Shown here in pieces: positions 9,863 to 17,648 of a stretch of DNA of 64,000 nt (its first letter is position 1; each line of letters opens with the position of its first letter). Source of the DNA: Mycolicibacterium litorale (GTDB lineage: Bacteria > Actinomycetota > Actinomycetes > Mycobacteriales > Mycobacteriaceae); assembly GCF_010731695.1 (NCBI RefSeq), contig NZ_AP022586.1, positions 3,658,001-3,722,000 on the forward strand, in the 5' to 3' direction. Position numbers and translations under genes: made by a program. The notes below the pieces were generated by a model, which was given only the letters and a program-made list of their open reading frames with translations, was not told the origin of the DNA and made no database searches.

Positions 9863-9904
9863 CTCACCAGCCTATGCGGGCGTCATCCTGCGGTCGAATT
9901 CGAC

Positions 9905-10528
9905 TTACTTCTGGGTGACCTTCTTGGCCGGAGCCTTCTTGGCCGGAGCCTTCTTGGCGGGGGCCTTCTTCGCCGGCGCCTTGGCGGGGGCCTTCTTGGC
10001 GGTCTCCTTGACCGGCGCGGCGGCCTCTTCGGTCCGCTTCGGCAGCTCGACACCGACCAGCTTGGCGGCGCGCTCGCCGACGGCGCGGGTCTGGGACGCC
10101 ACGTTGCCCAGCGCCTGCTCGGTCAGCTCGACGGCCTGATCGGTGTAGTTCTCGACGCGGTTGGCGGCGTCGGTGAAGCCGGGCTGGCTGCGCAGCCGCT
10201 CCAGTGCGGCCTCGCCACGCTCGACCAGCTTCGCGTACGTGCTCTGCGCGGCCTCGGCGTAGCCCTCGGCGGCGCGGCGCAGCTCGTCGGCGGTCAGCCG
10301 CTCGCGCAGCTCGCCGACCTGCGTCGGGAGTTCTTCCTGCAGCTTGTTGATGCGGGCGCGGCTCTCCTCGACGCGGCTGTTGGCGTCGGTGCGGGCCTCC
10401 TCGGCACGCTCACGCAGGCTCGCGACGATCTCGTTGACGGTGGCCAGGGCCAGATCGGCAGCACCGACGGCGGCGAGCAGCGGCGCCTTGAGGTCTTCGA
10501 TCTCGACTTGGGTGTTCTTCTCAGCCAT
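9905..10528 (-). CDS. hbhA: Heparin-binding hemagglutinin HbhA
   Basis: 207 residues. Surface adhesin that binds sulfated glycosaminoglycans through its lysine-rich tail and, in mycobacteria, is also linked to lipid inclusions. The N-terminus [20 protein letters not shown] is the known HbhA start. A long coiled coil spans about 30-120 ([18 protein letters not shown]). The C-terminus is a repeat of [11 protein letters not shown] units from about 170, the heparin-binding part and the site of lysine methylation in M. tuberculosis. The DNA of this tail is a tandem of about 15-base units. The start overlaps the preceding XRE gene by eight bases. Confidence 0.95.
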   Translation of the reverse strand: MAEKNTQVEIEDLKAPLLAAVGAADLALATVNEIVASLRERAEEARTDANSRVEESRARINKLQEELPTQVGELRERLTADELRRAAEGYAEAAQSTYAKLVERGEAALERLRSQPGFTDAANRVENYTDQAVELTEQALGNVASQTRAVGERAAKLVGVELPKRTEEAAAPVKETAKKAPAKAPAKKAPAKKAPAKKAPAKKVTQK

Positions 10529-11006
10529 GTTGGATGTCCTTTCCGGAATCTTGGGGTGTGGTTCCTAGTGCGCGTGCGGTCAGGTCGCCAGCGACAGGTG
10601 GGTAGTCGGTCGTTGGCTCCTCATCTACTTCGCCTCCTGCTGCCTCGTTCTGCTGGCAGAACGACGTGTAGATGTCGAGCAGCACCTGCTTTTGCCGCTC
10701 GGTGATCGCCGTGTCGTTGACGATGGCGTCGCGGACCTGTCCGGCTTCGCTGGGCTCGAGGATCCCCGCCCGGACGTAGAGCACTTCGGCCGAGACCCGC
10801 AACGCTTTGGCGATCTGGTTGAGCACATCGGCGGACGGTTTCCGCAATCCCCGCTCGATCTGACTGAGGTAGGGATTGCTGACCCCGGCCTTCTCGGCCA
10901 ACTGTCGTACGGACACCTGCGCCGCTTCACGCTGGCTGCGGATGAAGCTCCCGATGTCCTGAGCGGCGTTGGTCACCACGGCGGCAAGGTGCTCGTCTTG
11001 CGACAT
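10521..11006 (-). CDS. XRE-family helix-turn-helix protein (Rv0474 type)
   Basis: 161 residues. An XRE HTH lies at about 22-78 ([20 protein letters not shown], then [16 protein letters not shown]). The rest is a helical segment and a short acidic tail with no recognised domain. ATG 11006 is preceded by GGGGGTCGCC; the upstream GTG at 11054 would add a leader of 16 residues. It overlaps hbhA by eight bases, so it is the likely local regulator of hbhA. A two-gene transcript is inferred. Confidence 0.88.
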   Translation of the reverse strand: MSQDEHLAAVVTNAAQDIGSFIRSQREAAQVSVRQLAEKAGVSNPYLSQIERGLRKPSADVLNQIAKALRVSAEVLYVRAGILEPSEAGQVRDAIVNDTAITERQKQVLLDIYTSFCQQNEAAGGEVDEEPTTDYPPVAGDLTARALGTTPQDSGKDIQHG

Positions 11007-11099
11007 GAGTGGCGACCCCCTCGAAACGCGGGTTCCGATCAACGACACCACCAACCGTACGCGGGGGTGCTAACTATTGCAAGCACCAGCTAGCGCAGG

Positions 11100-12440
11100 T
11101 CAGAATAGTAGCTGGGCTATCGAATAGATCGTCAGGCCGGCGAGCGCCCCGACCACGGTGCCGTTGATCCGGATGAACTGCAGGTCGCGGCCGACATGCA
11201 GCTCGATGCGGCGGCTGGCTTCGTCGGCGTCCCAGCGCTCGACGGTGTCGGTCACGATCGTGGTGATCTCGCCGCCGTATTCACCGACGATGTGCTGCGC
11301 CCCGCGGATGATCCAGTTGTCCACCTTGTCGCGCAGTTCGGCGTCGTCGCGCAAACTCTCACCGATGCGCATGACCGAGTCGGCGATGCGGGCGCGCAAC
11401 GTCGACGACGGGTCGTCGACCGACTCGAGGATGATGCGCTTGGCCGCGCTCCACGCCGTCTCCGCAGCGCGCGCCACCTCGTCGCGGGCCATGATCTGTT
11501 CCTTGACGTTCTCCGCGCGCCGGATCGTCGCCTCGTCGTTCTGCAGATCGTCGGCGAACTCGAACAGGAAGCGGGTCGCCGAGCGGCGGAGTTCGTGATC
11601 GGGGTTGCGCCGCACCTTGTCGGTGAAGTCCATCAGTTCCCGGTGGATCCGGTCCCCCACCAGGTGGTCGACCCAGCGCGGCGACCACTGCGGCGAATCG
11701 CGCTCGATGACCCGCTCGATGACCTCGCCCGCGTTGAGCGACCACTCGAACGCCCGGTCGGCGAGCAGCTGGATGAGCGCCTCCTGACGGCCCGCGTGCA
11801 GCAGTTCTGACAGCACCCGGCCCACCGGCGGACCCCACTGCGGTTCGGCGATGCGTTTGACGATCATCCGGTCGAGCAGGTCCTGGACGTCCTCGTCGCG
11901 CAGCATCTCCACCAGGACCCGCAGCACGGTGGCCGTCTCCTTGGCCACCCGCTCGGCATGCGAGCGGTCGGACAACCACTTGCCCAGACGGCCCGCCACG
12001 TCGGCGTCGCGCAGCTTGGTCTCCACGTTCTCCGGGGACAGGAAGTTCTCCCGGATGAACTCGCCGAGACCCTCGCCGAGCTGGTCCTTTTTGCGTTTGA
12101 TGATCGCGGTGTGCGGGATCGGGATGCCCAGCGGATGCTTGAACAGCGCGGTGACCGCGAACCAGTCCGCGAGCGCGCCGACCATGCCCGCCTCGGCGGC
12201 GGCGCGCACGTAGCCGATCCACGCCGCGGTGGCACCTTGGGACTGGGCCCAGGTGCAGAGCAGGAAGATCGCCGTCGCGCCGAGCAGAAAGCCCAGCGCG
12301 ACGGACTTCATGCGTCGCAGGCCGCGACGGCGTTCGGCGTCGGCGGCCGAGTCCGCGCCCGCGATCGCCTCGGCGAAGCTGCGCCGCGTCCCGGCCGGGT
12401 CGACGTGCTGTGTGGTTGCCACTCGTCCATCATCCGCCAT
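11100..12440 (-). CDS. DUF445 membrane protein (Rv0473 type)
   Basis: 446 residues. One hydrophobic segment at about 46-62 (VALGFLLGATAIFLLCTWA), a second weak one at about 78-97 that contains the family motif GALADWFAVTALFKHPLGIP, a long helical middle rich in charged residues, and a C-terminal membrane helix (NGTVVGALAGLTIYSIAQLL). This is the standard layout of the YjiN/DUF445 family, whose role is unknown. The upstream side faces the divergent TetR gene with 64 bases between the two starts. Confidence 0.88.
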   Translation of the reverse strand: MADDGRVATTQHVDPAGTRRSFAEAIAGADSAADAERRRGLRRMKSVALGFLLGATAIFLLCTWAQSQGATAAWIGYVRAAAEAGMVGALADWFAVTALFKHPLGIPIPHTAIIKRKKDQLGEGLGEFIRENFLSPENVETKLRDADVAGRLGKWLSDRSHAERVAKETATVLRVLVEMLRDEDVQDLLDRMIVKRIAEPQWGPPVGRVLSELLHAGRQEALIQLLADRAFEWSLNAGEVIERVIERDSPQWSPRWVDHLVGDRIHRELMDFTDKVRRNPDHELRRSATRFLFEFADDLQNDEATIRRAENVKEQIMARDEVARAAETAWSAAKRIILESVDDPSSTLRARIADSVMRIGESLRDDAELRDKVDNWIIRGAQHIVGEYGGEITTIVTDTVERWDADEASRRIELHVGRDLQFIRINGTVVGALAGLTIYSIAQLLF

Positions 12441-12504
12441 CGCGCGAGCGCGCCGGTCCGACGCGGCTTCGAGCGCTCATCGGCCGTAGTATCGAGAAGG
12501 ACTA

Positions 12505-13233
12505 GTGAATGGGACAACGGGGATAGTGGCACAACAGACCCCGCCTTTGGCGGTCAAGACCGATGGTCGGAAGCGGCGCTGGCATCAGCACAAGGTCGAA
12601 CGCCGCAACGAGTTGGTCGACGGCACCCTGGAAGCGATCCGTCGACTGGGCAGCAACGTCAGCATGGACGAGATCGCCGCCGAGATCGGCGTCTCCAAGA
12701 CCGTCCTGTACCGCTACTTCGTCGACAAAAACGACCTGACCACCGCGGTGATGATGCGGTTCGCCCAGACCACGCTGATCCCCAACATGGCCGCGGCGCT
12801 GACCTCGAACCTCGACGGCTACGACCTGACCCGCGAGATCATCAAGGTGTACGTGGAGACCGTCGCCAACGAACCGGAGCCCTACCGCTTCGTCATGGCC
12901 AACAACTCCGCCAGCAAGAGCAAGGCCGTCGCGGACTCCGAGCAGATCATCGCCCGCATGCTCGCGGTCATGCTGCGCCGCCGGATGGCAAGGGCGGGGA
13001 TGGACACCGGTGGTGTCGAGCCGTGGGCGTATCACATCGTCGGCGGGGTGCAGCTGGCCACGCACTCGTGGATGTCGCATCCGCGGATGAGCGCCGACGA
13101 ACTCATCGACTACCTCACGATGCTGTCGTGGAGCGCGCTGTGCGGCATCGTCGAAGTGGGGGGCTCGCTGGAGAAGTTCCGGTCCTCGCCACACCCGTCC
13201 CCGATCCTGCCTTCCCCCTCGATGGAGCAATGA
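12505..13233 (+). CDS. madR: TetR-family regulator, MadR (Rv0472c) type
   Basis: 242 residues from GTG 12505, which has GAGAAGG four bases upstream; a GTG at 12526 gives 235 residues, nearer the 234 of Rv0472c, so the start is open. The TetR HTH is clear: VSMDEIAAEIGVSKTVLYRY at about 52-71. A C-terminal ligand domain with several tryptophans and methionines follows. Rv0472c (MadR) is reported to repress mycolate desaturase genes desA1/desA2; that role is carried over by position and similarity only. Its last codon overlaps the PPK2 start (ATGA), so the kinase is translated with it. Confidence 0.82.
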   Translation: MNGTTGIVAQQTPPLAVKTDGRKRRWHQHKVERRNELVDGTLEAIRRLGSNVSMDEIAAEIGVSKTVLYRYFVDKNDLTTAVMMRFAQTTLIPNMAAALTSNLDGYDLTREIIKVYVETVANEPEPYRFVMANNSASKSKAVADSEQIIARMLAVMLRRRMARAGMDTGGVEPWAYHIVGGVQLATHSWMSHPRMSADELIDYLTMLSWSALCGIVEVGGSLEKFRSSPHPSPILPSPSMEQ

Positions 13234-14096
13234 GCCGAGAAGCCGAACTCCCCGCCCTCTGGTCCCACGACCCGCATGTCCACCTCCGGTTCCGGCCGGG
13301 CGACAAGGTGGCCGACATCGAGACCTCCGCGACGCGGGGATTCGGTGGATCGAAGGCCGACGCCCCCGTGCTGCAGGCCGAGCGCAGTGTGCGGCTGGGT
13401 GAACTGCAGGAGATGCTGTACGCCAACAGCCGCGCCGGCGACACCCGTTCGGTGCTGCTGATCCTGCAGGGGATGGACACCGCCGGTAAGGGCGGCATCG
13501 TCAAACACGTTGTGGGAGCGGCGAATCCACAGGGCGTCAAGTACACCAGCTTCGGCAAGCCGACCGAGGAGGAGTTGGCGCACCACTACCTGTGGCGCAT
13601 CCGCAAGGCGCTGCCGGAGCCCGGGCACATCGGGGTGTTCGACCGGTCGCACTACGAAGACGTGCTGATCGTGCGGGTCCACGACCTCGTTGCGCCGGAC
13701 GTCTGGGGTGCCCGCTACGACGAGATCAACGCCTTCGAACGTGAACTCGTCGACAGCGGGGTGACGCTTGTCAAGGTCGCGATGTTCGTGTCGCTGCAGG
13801 AGCAGAAGCGCCGGCTGGCCGAACGGCTGGAACGTCCGGACAAGTACTGGAAGTACAACCCCGCCGACATCGACGAGCGGCTGCTGTGGCCGAAGTACGA
13901 GCAGGCCTACCAGGCGGTGCTCGACCGCACGTCGACCGACTACGCGCCGTGGTACGTCGTGCCGTGTGACCGCAAGTGGTACAGCCGCCTGGCGATCACC
14001 GAACTGCTCATCGAAGCGCTCAAGGGCCTCAACATGTCATGGCCGCCACCGAATTTCGACGTCGACGCGGAGAAGGCCCGCCTCGCCGAGGCTTGA
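13230..14096 (+). CDS. PPK2-family polyphosphate:nucleotide phosphotransferase
   Basis: 288 residues. PPK2 enzymes use polyphosphate to phosphorylate nucleotides (AMP, ADP or GDP according to class). Walker A is GMDTAGKGG at 81-89, Walker B region FDRSHYEDVLIVRVH from 137, and the lid carries LERPDKYWKYNPAD. The FDRSHYED form is that of the single-domain nucleotide-phosphotransferase group, not the FDRSWYNR form of M. tuberculosis Rv3232c, so this is a different subclass. ATG 13230 overlaps the TetR stop by four bases. This gene is not at the equivalent site in M. tuberculosis. Confidence 0.88.
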   Translation: MSREAELPALWSHDPHVHLRFRPGDKVADIETSATRGFGGSKADAPVLQAERSVRLGELQEMLYANSRAGDTRSVLLILQGMDTAGKGGIVKHVVGAANPQGVKYTSFGKPTEEELAHHYLWRIRKALPEPGHIGVFDRSHYEDVLIVRVHDLVAPDVWGARYDEINAFERELVDSGVTLVKVAMFVSLQEQKRRLAERLERPDKYWKYNPADIDERLLWPKYEQAYQAVLDRTSTDYAPWYVVPCDRKWYSRLAITELLIEALKGLNMSWPPPNFDVDAEKARLAEA

Positions 14097-14119
14097 TCGC
14101 ACCGACTGCCATCTTGCGC

Positions 14120-14175
14120 CGAGACTACGGAAGTTGACGCATTTCGCCCGATTCCCGTCAACTTCCGTAGTCTCG
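14120..14175. repeat. Hairpin repeat, arm type A on both sides (A:A')
   Basis: A perfect 20-base inverted repeat: CGAGACTACGGAAGTTGACG at 14120-14139 and its exact complement at 14156-14175, with a 16-base loop. It sits between the convergent ends of the PPK2 gene and the DUF559 gene and supplies the last codons and stop of the latter. It can act as a two-way terminator, but it is one of three related hairpins about 1 kb apart (see 15080 and 16030), so it is also a dispersed repeat. Confidence 0.93.
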
Positions 14176-15033
14176 CGTCGAGATACCCGCCGCTGCGAGC
14201 GCCCTTCGCACCCGCGCCACAACCTCTGGGCGCTGCCATCGCAGTTGGCGAGAGCTGACCCGTACGATCGTCCACCCGCGTTCGGCGAGGAATTCGAGGC
14301 GCTCGATGTCGGCGGCGTACGCCTCAGGATCGGTGAAGTGCTGTTCGCCGTCGTACTCCGCGCCGACCATCCACTGCGGCCAGCCCATGTCGATGCGCCG
14401 CATCACGCGCCCGCGATCGTCCCGGACCGGAATCTGTGTGGCCGGCCGAGGCAGCCCGGACAGCACGTACAGGAGCCGTAGCCGGGTCTCCTGCGGCGAC
14501 TCGGCACCCGCGTCGACCAGGTCGAGCGCTTGGCGGAGATGACGGATGCCCCGAGCGCCTGGGTAGCGGGAGGTGATCGCGCCAACGGCCGAGGCGGGAA
14601 CACGTGTCGCGTTGAGCAGCGCGTCGATCCCGACGACTGCGCGTTCCAGCGGCACGAGCCGCCGTCCCAAGTCGTACGCGGTGCGATCAGGTGTGGTGCA
14701 ACGCATTTCGCCGACCACGCATATCTCGTCGTCGGCAATCGCACCGCTTCGCACGACGATTCCGGGAGGCGACGGATACCGGACCCGTCCGACTTCAGCC
14801 GGCACGTCAGGAGACAGCCACTTGGCTCCCAGTAGCGCCGCCGCGGAGTTCCCGACGAGCACCGCCTCGCGGTCCGACCACAGCCAGGCCGCCTTGGCGC
14901 GGTCGAGGGCGGTCAGTTCGAGCTCGCGCCGGGCGTAGACGTTGCGATGCAGTTTGACGTAGCGACGGCGCAAGTCGTTCCGCGTCACTGTCCCGGCGGC
15001 GATCGCCTCGGACGCACGGATCAAGTCCTCCAC
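14158..15033 (-). CDS. AbiEi-like wHTH plus DUF559 (Vsr-like) nuclease-fold protein, copy 1
   Basis: 291 residues. The N-terminal 45 residues (GTVTRNDLRRRYVKLHRNVY) look like the winged HTH of AbiEi-type antitoxins. The C-terminal 110 residues look like DUF559, related to the very-short-patch-repair/restriction-endonuclease fold: MRRIDMGWPQWMVGAEYDGE followed by QH, the usual acidic metal-site motif. GTG 15033 is the first start and has no clear ribosome site. The last residues STRDYGS and the stop are encoded inside the hairpin at 14120-14175, so the repeat formed or reshaped the gene end. A homologue lies at 42074. Function unknown; a cassette or homing-type nuclease is inferred. Confidence 0.8.
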   Translation of the reverse strand: MEDLIRASEAIAAGTVTRNDLRRRYVKLHRNVYARRELELTALDRAKAAWLWSDREAVLVGNSAAALLGAKWLSPDVPAEVGRVRYPSPPGIVVRSGAIADDEICVVGEMRCTTPDRTAYDLGRRLVPLERAVVGIDALLNATRVPASAVGAITSRYPGARGIRHLRQALDLVDAGAESPQETRLRLLYVLSGLPRPATQIPVRDDRGRVMRRIDMGWPQWMVGAEYDGEQHFTDPEAYAADIERLEFLAERGWTIVRVSSRQLRWQRPEVVARVRRALAAAGISTRDYGS

Positions 15034-15079
15034 GACTATTAGGCGTGGAAACGACGCGCTCGGTTCCCATCGACCGCCG

Positions 15080-15138
15080 CGAGACTACGGAAGTTGACGG
15101 AATCCGCGCGAAATCCGTCAACAACCGTGCGCTCGGCG
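15080..15138. repeat. Hairpin repeat, chimeric arms (A:C')
   Basis: The left arm, 15080-15099, is identical to the 20-base type A arm at 14120-14139. The right arm, 15119-15138 (CAACAACCGTGCGCTCGGCG), is identical to the type C right arm at 16067-16086. The two arms pair only around the shared core (GTTGACGGA with TCCGTCAAC). It lies between the start of the DUF559 gene and the end of fadB2. The mixed make-up suggests recombination between the flanking hairpins. Confidence 0.9.
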
Positions 15139-15144
15139 CAGAAA

Positions 15145-16005
15145 TCAGTACTTGTAGAAGCCCTGGCCCGACTTCTTGCCCAGCTGACCCGCCTCGACCA
15201 TGCGCAGCAGCAGCGGCGGCGGCGCGAAGTGGGGATCTTTGAGCTCGTCGAACATCGCGTCGGCGATCAGCTTCATGGTGTCCAGCCCGATCAGGTCCGA
15301 GAGCCGCAGCGGCCCCATCGGATGCGACAGGCCGGCCACGATCGCCTTGTCAACGTCTTCGACCGTCGCGAAACCCGCCTCGACCATGCGGATCGCCGAC
15401 AGCAGATACGGCACCAGCAGCGCGTTGACCACGAAGCCCGACCGGTCGCTGCAGCGCACCACCTGCTTACCGAGCACGTCGCTGGCGAACTGCTCCGTGC
15501 GCGCGATCGCCGTATCGGAGGTGGCCAGCGTGCCGACCAGCTCGACCAGCGGCAGCACCGGCACCGGATTGAAGAAGTGCAGCCCCAGCACGCGGCCCGG
15601 ATTCTGCGTGGCGGCGCCGAGCTTCATGATCGGAATGCTCGAGGTGTTCGACGCCAGCACGGCCTCGGGGTCGGTGATGACCTTGTCCAACTCGGCGAAG
15701 ACCTTCGCCTTGACCGCCACGTCCTCGATGATCGCCTCGATCACCAGCTGGCGGTCCGCGAAATCCGCCAGTGAGGTGGTGAAGCTCAGCTTCCCCAGCG
15801 CCGCCGACTTCTCGCGCTCGGTGACCTTGCCGGCGCTGACGCCCCGCTCGAGCGATTTGGTGATCCGGTCACGTCCGGCCGTGACGAGCGCATCGGTGGT
15901 CTCGAACACCAGCACGTCGACGCCCGCGCGGGCGGACACCTCGGCGATGCCCGCGCCCATCTGGCCGGCACCGACCACGCCTACTCGTTCAATGGGATTG
16001 CTCAC
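15145..16005 (-). CDS. fadB2: 3-hydroxybutyryl-CoA dehydrogenase FadB2
   Basis: 286 residues. Oxidises (S)-3-hydroxybutyryl-CoA to acetoacetyl-CoA, or the reverse, with NAD(P). The Rossmann motif GAGQMG is at 12-17. Catalytic residues are Ser122 in SNTSS, His143 in LGLHFFNP and Asn146. The C-terminal dimer domain ends GKKSGQGFYKY as usual. It lies upstream of DUF559 and downstream of aceA on the same strand, as Rv0468-Rv0467 do; hairpin repeats stand on both sides, so it may be read as a single gene. Confidence 0.93.
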   Translation of the reverse strand: MSNPIERVGVVGAGQMGAGIAEVSARAGVDVLVFETTDALVTAGRDRITKSLERGVSAGKVTEREKSAALGKLSFTTSLADFADRQLVIEAIIEDVAVKAKVFAELDKVITDPEAVLASNTSSIPIMKLGAATQNPGRVLGLHFFNPVPVLPLVELVGTLATSDTAIARTEQFASDVLGKQVVRCSDRSGFVVNALLVPYLLSAIRMVEAGFATVEDVDKAIVAGLSHPMGPLRLSDLIGLDTMKLIADAMFDELKDPHFAPPPLLLRMVEAGQLGKKSGQGFYKY

Positions 16006-16029
16006 TGCTACTTCCTAACAGACGACGAA

Positions 16030-16086
16030 CGCACGGTTGTTGACACGTCTGGTCGACGTTTGCGTACAACAACCGTGCGCTCGGCG
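16030..16086. repeat. Hairpin repeat, arm type C on both sides (C:C')
   Basis: Inverted repeat CGCACGGTTGTTG at 16030-16042 with its exact complement at 16067-16079, loop of 24 bases. The right arm continues as CAACAACCGTGCGCTCGGCG (16067-16086), a 20-base exact direct repeat of 15119-15138. It lies between the stop of aceA and the start of fadB2, so it may terminate the aceA transcript. Type A (ACGGAAGTTGAC) and type C (ACGGTTGTTGAC) cores differ at two bases, so they are one family. Confidence 0.9.
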
Positions 16087-16094
16087 AACGGGCT

Positions 16095-17381
16095 CTAGTG
16101 GAACTGGCCCTCTTCGGTGGAGCCGGTCAGCGCCGTGGTCGAGCTGGTCGGGTCCACGGTGGTGGCGATCCGGTCGAAGTAGCCGGCGCCGACCTCGCGC
16201 TGGTGCTTCGTCGCGGTGTAACCGCGCTCCTCGGCGGCGAACTCGCGCTCCTGCAGCTCGACGTAGGCGGTCATCTGGTTGCGGGCGTAGCCGTAGGCCA
16301 GATCGAACATCGAGTAGTTCAGCGCGTGGAAGCCGGCCAGCGTGATGAACTGGAACTTGAAGCCCATCGCGCCGAGTTCCTTCTGGAACTTCGCGATCGT
16401 GGCGTCGTCGAGGTGCTTCTTCCAGTTGAACGACGGCGAGCAGTTGTAGGCCAGCATCTGGTCCGGGAACTCGGCCTGCACGCCTTCGGCGAACTTGCGG
16501 GCGAGCTCGAGATCGGGGGTGCCGGTCTCCATCCAGATCAAATCCGAGTACGGCGCGTAGGCCTTGGCGCGGGCGATGCACGGCTCGATACCGTTCTTCA
16601 CCCGGTAGAAGCCTTCCTTGGTCCGCTCACCGGTGATGAACGGCTGGTCGCGCTCGTCGACGTCGGAGGTGATCAGCGTGGCGGCCTCGGCATCGGTACG
16701 GGCGATGACGACGGTCGGCACGTCGGCGACGTCGGCGGCCAGACGGGCCGAGGTCAGGGTGCGGATGTGCTGCTGGGTCGGGATCAGCACCTTGCCGCCG
16801 AGGTGGCCGCACTTCTTCTCCGAGGCGAGCTGGTCTTCCCAGTGCGAGCCCGCGACACCGGCGGCGATCATCGCCTTCTGCAGCTCGTAGACGTTGAGCG
16901 CGCCACCGAAGCCGGCTTCACCGTCGGCGACGATCGGGACGAGCCAGTTCTCGACGGAGGTGTCGCCTTCGACCTTGGCGATCTCGTCGGCGCGCAGCAG
17001 CGCGTTGTTGATGCGGCGGACGACCTGCGGCACCGAGTTGGCCGGGTAGAGGCTCTGGTCGGGGTAGGTGTGGCCGGACAGGTTCGCGTCACCGGCGACC
17101 TGCCACCCGGACAGGTAGATGGCCTTGAGGCCCGCACGGACCTGCTGGACGGCCATGTTGCCGGTCAGCGCGCCGAGGGCGTTGACGAACTCCATGTCGT
17201 GCAGCTGGTTCCACAGCACCTCGGCGCCGCGGCGGGCCAGCGTCTGCTCCTCGACGACCGAGCCCTGCAGGGCGACGACGTCTTCGGCGGAGTACTCGCG
17301 GGTGATGCCCTTCCAGCGGGGGTTGGTGTCCCAGTCCTTCTGGATCTCTTCGGGGGACTTCGGCTGGCCAACGGTCGACAT
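16095..17381 (-). CDS. aceA: Isocitrate lyase (Icl1)
   Basis: 428 residues, the same length as M. tuberculosis Icl1. Cleaves isocitrate to glyoxylate and succinate (glyoxylate shunt) and in mycobacteria also acts as methylisocitrate lyase on propionate. The catalytic loop KKCGH carries Cys191; other marks are [29 protein letters not shown] and [11 protein letters not shown] 17381 has GAAGGAGC eight bases upstream, a strong ribosome site. A cluster of RamB-like sites lies 138-190 bases upstream and ramB itself is a close neighbour, so acetate control through RamB is expected. Confidence 0.97.
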   Translation of the reverse strand: MSTVGQPKSPEEIQKDWDTNPRWKGITREYSAEDVVALQGSVVEEQTLARRGAEVLWNQLHDMEFVNALGALTGNMAVQQVRAGLKAIYLSGWQVAGDANLSGHTYPDQSLYPANSVPQVVRRINNALLRADEIAKVEGDTSVENWLVPIVADGEAGFGGALNVYELQKAMIAAGVAGSHWEDQLASEKKCGHLGGKVLIPTQQHIRTLTSARLAADVADVPTVVIARTDAEAATLITSDVDERDQPFITGERTKEGFYRVKNGIEPCIARAKAYAPYSDLIWMETGTPDLELARKFAEGVQAEFPDQMLAYNCSPSFNWKKHLDDATIAKFQKELGAMGFKFQFITLAGFHALNYSMFDLAYGYARNQMTAYVELQEREFAAEERGYTATKHQREVGAGYFDRIATTVDPTSSTTALTGSTEEGQFH

Positions 17382-17518
17382 TGGACTGCTCCTTCGGTTT
17401 ACTTGCTCGCTGCCGGTGGGGCCGGAGTTCCCGGCTTGTTAACACCGACACGACTTCACTGCTGTGCTAATCCGAGGATGCACTACGGCATAACCGCAGG
17501 TCCACCCGTTTCGATCGC

Positions 17519-17571
17519 CAAGTTTTGCCAAGCGGGACAGCAAAGTTGCGAAGGTTGCGAAGGCGCAAACT
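17519..17571. promoter_or_regulatory. Probable RamB operator cluster upstream of aceA
   Basis: Three related elements: AAGTTTTGCCAA at 17519-17530, GCAAAGTT at 17540-17547 (complement AACTTTGC) and GCGCAAACT at 17563-17571 (complement AGTTTGCGC). RamB of Corynebacterium binds sites of the form AAACTTTGCAAA, and mycobacterial RamB binds before icl1. The cluster is 138-190 bases upstream of the aceA start, in the right place for a regulator of that promoter. Inferred from motif likeness. Confidence 0.6.
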
Positions 17572-17583
17572 CCTTGACCGGTT

Positions 17584-17595
17584 CAGTAGCTACTG
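17584..17595. promoter_or_regulatory. Perfect 12-base palindrome
   Basis: CAGTAGCTACTG is a perfect palindrome between the thioesterase stop and the RamB-like cluster. It may be an operator for another regulator of aceA or chance; no protein can be named. Confidence 0.3.
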
Positions 17596-17618
17596 GCGAG
17601 TAACCGGTTTCCGCTGGT

Positions 17619-17634
17619 CAGTACGCCCGTACTG
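17619..17634. terminator. Short hairpin after the thioesterase gene
   Basis: CAGTACG-CC-CGTACTG: seven-base perfect arms with a two-base loop, 15 bases past the stop of the minus-strand thioesterase gene (17649). Position fits a terminator that would isolate aceA from the upstream gene; there is no clear T-tract, which is usual in mycobacteria. The rest of 17382-17648 is the aceA leader and promoter region. Confidence 0.4.
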
Positions 17635-17648
17635 TTAAACCGGGAACC

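Noticed and set aside
9905..10010. CRISPR-like spaced repeats
   Set aside because: The repeats are in frame in hbhA and encode lysine/proline units; there are no spacers.
14120..16086. Hairpins as ordinary terminators only
   Set aside because: They could terminate transcription, but exact 20-base arm sharing between sites and the chimeric member are not needed for that role, so a repeat-family explanation was kept as well.
16098..17603. 501-codon plus-strand open frame
   Set aside because: It is antisense to aceA across its whole length; its translation is rich in Arg/Gly/Val with no domain, as expected from high-GC shadow frames.
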